Shown: positions 60,001 to 64,000 of the stretch, one piece after another
Layout: every line of letters begins with the position of its first letter
Position numbering within the stretch: the first letter of the stretch is position 1
Assembly (NCBI RefSeq): GCF_019097595.1
Contig: NC_080732.1
Coordinates: forward strand, 2,813,854-2,877,853
Length of the DNA stretch: 64,000 bases
Direction: 5' to 3'
Source: Hemibagrus wyckioides
Taxonomy: Eukaryota > Chordata > Actinopteri > Siluriformes > Bagridae
Translations under genes and position numbers: made by a program
The notes under the pieces: model-generated
Told to the model about the DNA's origin: nothing
Databases searched by the model: none
The model's input: only the letters and a program-made list of their open reading frames with translations

Positions 60001-63000
60001 CATGAGCTGTATCAGTGTGTATGTTATCATATCATTCTGAATCTAGTGAACATTCTAGATTATTCTTCTCTATTACATCAGTGCTGAAATAATTTTGGAT
60101 TAGTTTCATGAATTTTGTCCATATTTTAGTTATATCCTTCAAACTAAATCTCTCCACCATGTGTGAATTCATTTTACTTTTTCAGCAGCTGGGATCTGAC
60201 TCTTAAATAAATTGATTAAACTTATGTCCTCCATTAGTTTTATATCTCTCCATTAACTTGATCCAAGCATGGCATTTATCTATAGATGGCTTTAGACATC
60301 TTTAGTGTTTTCTCAGACTAACACACATTTGTACACCCCGGAAAAAATACATACACTATATTGCCAGAAGTTTTGGGACGTCTGCTTTTACATGCACATG
60401 AATGTAATATGGAGTTGTCCCACCCTTTGCAGCTAAAACAGCTTCAACTCTTCTGGGAAGGCTTTCCACAAGGTTTAGGAGTGTGTTTATGGGAATTTTT
60501 GACCATTCCGCTAGATTTTTGAGGTCAGGCACTGATGTTAGATGAGAAGGACTGGCTCGCAGTCTCTGCTCTAATTCATCACAAAGGTGTTCTATGGGGT
60601 TGAGGTCAGGACTCTGTGCAGGCCAGTCAAGTTCCTCCACACTAAACTTGCTCATCCATGTCTTTATGGACCTTGCTTTGTGCACTGGTGCGCAGTCACG
60701 TTGGAACAGGAAGGGGTCATCCCCAAAGTTGGGAGCATGAAATTGTCCAAAATGTCTTGGTATGCTGAAGCATTAAGAGTTCCTTTCAACTGAAATAAGG
60801 GGCTGAGCCCAACCCCTGAAAAAAATATATATATAATGCTTAAAATGCCCTGTGATGGACTGGCGACCTGTCCAGGGTGTACCCCTGCCTTTTGCCCAAT
60901 GTGTGCTGGGATAGGCTCTAGCAGATCCCCATGACCCTAATTAGGAAATAATAATGGAGGTATAGAAAATTGGATGGATGGATGGATGGATGGATGCTTA
61001 AAATGCCTGTATGAATGTCGTGCCTCCATGCTGACAGTGAAGGAGTGAATGGGCTCAACGTTTTCTTCTGGAGTAAATTCTCCACTCCATCAGCGGCCAT
61101 TGCAGAGGAGCTACAGAGATCTAAACCTGCGTGGTTGCAGCGGCATCTTCCTGGCACCAACAAGGTTCTTCACAGCAGACTGGAGGAGCAGTATTACCTG
61201 GCCAAGGATGAAGACACACTAAGACTCCTGGGTGAACTCTCTGACCTAAATGTTGTACATTGTACTGCAGTGAGGTGTGAAACATATGCGTGATCATGTA
61301 CAACATCTTACCTGCAGGTCTGAATTTAGACACTGAGGATGATGACGATGATGACATGGCAGATAAGATAAAGAACCCCAATAATTTGCAGAGTGGCAAG
61401 TGGCAGCTTGGACTTCAGGGTAATATTAACAGGTTACCTCTGATATTTCTTTTTATGCATTATTTCCTAGTACCTTACATCCTGTTTGGTCCACAGCCAT
61501 GTCTTTTGACCTCTATGCCAAATATGGCAACAATCGAACACTGAGTTTGGTGAGCCCCAAGAAACCGTATTACCAGTGGAGGCTGAGAGTTCCCTCGGGT
61601 CACGTTGTACGGTTAGACGTAGTCACGCTGCAGGGGGCGACACCTGGTAGCTGTTCAGCCAACAAACTCTCTGCATACGACTTCCTGCTCCCTCTTCAGA
61701 ACAAAATCATTGCCAGGTGTGTATATGATTTAATTTTCATAGAGACACCTTTATTTCCTGTAGGCTAGTTAGCATGAAAGCATGTTTTCGTTGCTAGGTG
61801 GTGTGGATTGCCAGTGACTGGATCGTCCCCGGTGATGAAGCTGACATCCTCTGGAAACGTCATGCTCGTCACTTTTTCCTTTAGTCGTCAGAGACACGGC
61901 GCCATCTTCAAGGCTTACTTTCAGGCCATACCAAAAACCGGTGTGTGTGTGTGTTTAGCTAGCATGGCGTTTTGGAATATTTTTCCAATAACTGCTTATA
62001 AATCACTCCTGTCGTTCTTCTTTGCCAGACTGCGGAGGCTTTCTGTCAGCTTGGAATGGTACCGTGGTGTCCCCTTACTATCCTGCCTACTACCCTCCAA
62101 ACGTGGACTGTAACTGGAAGATCAGGGTGAGTTGAGGCCAGAGATGGTTCCCATGTCCTGACTCTGCTTCTCGGTGTTAGTGCGCATGGCTTGTGAAGCG
62201 TATTCACAGCCAGAGAGGGGATGCTCCTTCTTTGGCTAGTCTTTTGTGTGCTAGAATGCATCCTTTGAAGGCGGTTTCTCTTTCAGGCTCCGCTGCCTGG
62301 TTACCTGCTATCCATAACCATTTTGATGTTGGATATCCAGGACTCGCCCACCACCACCAGCTGCGAGAAAGACTGGCTGGAAATCGGAGGTGTAAAGTGA
62401 GTGTCACGTCTTTCGAGGGATGGAAATCTTTAAGGTTTTGTGATGCTAGTGGTAGTGTTGCTAGATACGTTGTGGATTTTAATGTCTGTCATGTCCATGC
62501 ATGTTTTTTTTTGCACTTGTCTGTGGTTGATCATGCTGGTGTGCATGTGTACCTGTGCCTGTGTGTCTTTTCCTCCGTGCTCAGGCTGTGTAATCCAATT
62601 GGGGACAGCAGCAGGAAGAGGATCTACTCCTCCCCTGTGTTACTGCACTTTCACTCCGACGAGTCTCTGACTCACAAGGGCTTTTACCTGGTGTACAGAG
62701 CCTTCTCCCCAGAGAGCAGTGAGCACACTATCCTTTTGTGTTCTCCCAGCGTCTGCTGAATGTATGACAATGTTTGGGCTTTATTTTGCAAAGCGACTTG
62801 GCTGTGGTTGCTTCTGTGAAGTGCCTTTGTGCTGTGGCTGTCTTGGACCCTGTTGTTTGTCTTGCGGTGGATGCTTTGTAATGTTTCTGGGCCACTAAAG
62901 GTCAAGTGTACTGTTACAATCTTTTTTATAGACTACCAGAGCATGTAATTTACTGTCAGTATTTGTACCGTGCATCTTTCACTCCAGCGTGTCCGAGGCA

Positions 63001-63092
63001 GTTCCGCTGCGGAGACGGACGCTGTATTCCTCTGAGGAAAGTGTGTGATGGAGAGAAGGACTGTGCGGACGGCCGGGACGAGGCCAAGTGCT
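56545..63092 (+). CDS. st14: Matriptase-family transmembrane protease, ST14-like (5' part)
   Basis: A type II membrane serine protease of the matriptase family, truncated by the window end. Coding segments: 56545-56631, 58153-58339, 58528-58655, 59792-59859, 61038-61231, 61318-61419, 61497-61716, 61798-61940, 62029-62126, 62287-62396, 62585-62718, 62988-63092. They are phase-consistent, with 1576 nt (525 residues). Layout: cytoplasmic tail; transmembrane helix (about 70-90, [20 protein letters not shown]); SEA (about 98-222); acidic linker with six Asp; CUB1 (257-376); CUB2 (377-490, [25 protein letters not shown]); first LDLa (491-525). The CUB2-LDLa segment resembles ST14 more than TMPRSS6 or TMPRSS7, as known from family members. 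The remaining LDLa repeats and protease domain lie beyond the window, so activity cannot be judged. It may be a fish-specific ST14 paralogue. Confidence 0.78.
56632..58152 (+). other. ST14-like intron 1
   Basis: CT (57049-57083) and GT (57575-57606) microsatellites, otherwise unremarkable intron. Confidence 0.55.
58153..58339 (+). CDS. st14: ST14-like exon 2, transmembrane helix
   Basis: 187 nt, phase 0 to 1. The basic [11 protein letters not shown] stretch precedes the hydrophobic helix. Confidence 0.85.
58528..58655 (+). CDS. st14: ST14-like exon 3, SEA start
   Basis: 128 nt, phase 1 to 0. It corresponds to the 131-nt tmprss7 exon 3. Confidence 0.85.
58656..59791 (+). other. ST14-like intron 3 with a GC-rich block
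   Basis: Unusually GC-rich for an intron here (58700-59080 and 59390-59580), with open frames on both strands that lack domain similarity or splice logic. Two TGATGTCA sites lie at about 59560-59585. It may be a regulatory element; no exon is supported. Confidence 0.4.
59792..59859 (+). CDS. st14: ST14-like exon 4, SEA
   Basis: 68 nt, phase 0 to 2: [20 protein letters not shown]. Length and phase equal tmprss7 exon 4. Confidence 0.9.
60352..60826 (-). mobile_element. Tc1-like element C, truncated copy
   Basis: One inverted repeat is present, TACACTATATTGCCAGAAG (60352-60370). The minus strand encodes [20 protein letters not shown], with Trp to Cys after HL. The far end is lost, replaced by an AT run and the SINE tail at 60846. 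Confidence 0.88.
60846..60998 (+). mobile_element. tRNA-derived SINE family 1, 3' tail
   Basis: Only the tail is present: CCTGTGATGGACTGGCGACC, GGGATAGGCTCTAGCAGATC, then five ATGG units. It is 5'-truncated. Confidence 0.85.
61038..61231 (+). CDS. st14: ST14-like exon 5, SEA core
   Basis: 194 nt, phase 2 to 1: [18 protein letters not shown]. Length and phase equal tmprss7 exon 5. Confidence 0.92.
61318..61419 (+). CDS. st14: ST14-like exon 6, acidic linker
   Basis: 102 nt, phase 1 at both ends, with [14 protein letters not shown]. It is longer than the 36-nt tmprss7 counterpart. Confidence 0.78.
61497..61716 (+). CDS. st14: ST14-like exon 7, CUB1
   Basis: 220 nt, phase 1 to 2, with [19 protein letters not shown] and [13 protein letters not shown]. 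Confidence 0.92.
61798..61940 (+). CDS. st14: ST14-like exon 8, CUB1 end
   Basis: 143 nt, phase 2 to 1, with [14 protein letters not shown] and [11 protein letters not shown]. The donor is G|GTGTGTGTG, as in tmprss7 exon 8. Confidence 0.9.
62029..62126 (+). CDS. st14: ST14-like exon 9, CUB2 start
   Basis: 98 nt, phase 1 to 0, with [20 protein letters not shown] and NVDCNWKIR. Confidence 0.93.
62287..62396 (+). CDS. st14: ST14-like exon 10, CUB2
   Basis: 110 nt, phase 0 to 2, with [20 protein letters not shown]. Confidence 0.93.
62585..62718 (+). CDS. st14: ST14-like exon 11, CUB2 end
   Basis: 134 nt, phase 2 to 1, with [20 protein letters not shown], a typical CUB C-terminal segment. Confidence 0.93.
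62988..63092 (+). CDS. st14: ST14-like exon 12, LDLa 1
   Basis: 105 nt, phase 1. A complete six-Cys LDLa repeat: [24 protein letters not shown]. The gene continues to the right. Confidence 0.94.
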
Positions 63093-64000
63093 GTAAGTAG
63101 GCTTGTGCGATGTGACAATATTATCATCCCTACAGGATATTACCTTGCAACGAAAGCCAGTGATGTTTATCAACGATTATGTTGTATTACCGAACCTGCA
63201 AACTGCCTGAAACACTGGCGTATGTTTTGTATGAGCTGTTACTCAAAAATATGCCAAAAGAGCAGTCTTTTTCTCCCTAATAAAACCACCATTATGTAAA
63301 TCTGGAATGATTTTCATAGACAAATGCTGGAAGCCCCACCCTCTTCCCCCAGTTTCAAGGTGCTTTTACTATCTGCCCAGGTGAATGGAGAATATTTGAA
63401 GTTTATTAATGTAAAATAAATTATATATGTTCAACTTAGCTTAACTTATTAGTTAACTGTATTTACTGACAGATTTCAGCCAAAAATGGGGAAAATATCA
63501 AAGAGAATAACATGGAAATGTGGTGTGTGTGTGTGTGTGTGTGTGCTTAAACTATTTATATCATCCAGTTGGGTATTTGTGATTGCCTCAGTGTCCGACT
63601 GCACAGCTGGTAATATTACTACACCCTCTTCTACTCTCCTAAAACCTTAAGTGGTTGAAATGTTTACCTTTATTGCAAAATTGTGATCAGAGACAGATCA
63701 GTATCTTAGCAAGTGAAAGTATCTTGAATATAGACAAATCAGTGGTAGGGGTAGTGGTAGCTCAAGTGGTTAAGGCTCTGGGTTGTTGATCGGAAGATTG
63801 GGGTTCAAGCCCACCCCCCCACTGCATCATGGCTGACCCTACACTCTGACCCCAACTCTCCAAGGATGGAATATGTGAAAATCAATTTCTAGACATTTTT
63901 ACAAATTCCATGCCTGAAGTAATTGATTTTATTCTTTTTTAATCATGTATATCTAGAAAGAACTAAAATAATCTGCCAAAAGAAAAAGGAAAAATGTCTA
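63093..64000 (+). other. ST14-like intron 12 (to window end)
   Basis: A GT microsatellite (63523-63545) and a family 2 SINE fragment (63751-63895, with TGGTAGCTCAAGTGGTTAAG and GGTTCAAGCCC). No further exon is visible before the edge. Confidence 0.7.

Noticed and set aside
56545..63092. TMPRSS6 as identity of the second protease
   Set aside because: The CUB2-LDLa segment ([24 protein letters not shown]) follows the ST14 pattern. The protease domain, which would settle it, is outside the window.

Overview
This is eukaryotic nuclear DNA from a teleost fish. It has spliced genes with GT-AG introns and very abundant microsatellites, Tc1-like transposon remnants, and tRNA-derived SINEs with an ATGG-repeat tail. 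The SINE and Tc1 types resemble those common in otophysan fishes such as catfishes, but I cannot assign the species.

Four genes lie on the + strand. Positions 2-196 hold the last coding exon of a C1q/TNF-related protein, most likely c1qtnf9. From about 2.2 to 26.5 kb lies a complete spata13 (ASEF2, a SH3-DH-PH Rac/Cdc42 exchange factor). I placed 14 coding exons whose phases all agree (3810 nt, 1269 residues). From 27.5 to 55.8 kb lies a complete tmprss7 (matriptase-3: transmembrane segment, SEA, two CUB, three LDLa, trypsin domain), with 18 coding exons (2517 nt, 838 residues) and an intact catalytic triad. From 56.3 kb to the window end lies the 5' part of a second matriptase-family gene, closest to ST14 (transmembrane segment, SEA, two CUB, first LDLa; 12 exons, 525 residues so far). 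tmprss7 and the ST14-like gene match exon for exon, including identical 68-nt and 194-nt SEA exons, so they look like an old tandem pair.

The most unusual feature is a minisatellite of about 16.9 kb (29493-46355, 13/14-bp unit, roughly 1,200 copies) that fills most of tmprss7 intron 1. It stops only 12 bases before the exon 2 acceptor. Its + strand almost lacks G, so it is nearly free of AG, and many units contain CACTAAC, close to a branch-point consensus. A second array (3058-4855) in spata13 intron 1 has the opposite skew, with almost no C on the + strand.

The other introns carry Tc1-like remnants, a TTAA-flanked MITE, an inverted pair of DNA-transposon copies around spata13 exons 3-6, three SINE families and several local tandem repeats. 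I see no rRNA, genuine tRNA, CRISPR or viral gene. All calls come from reading the sequence and from knowledge of the families; no search was run.
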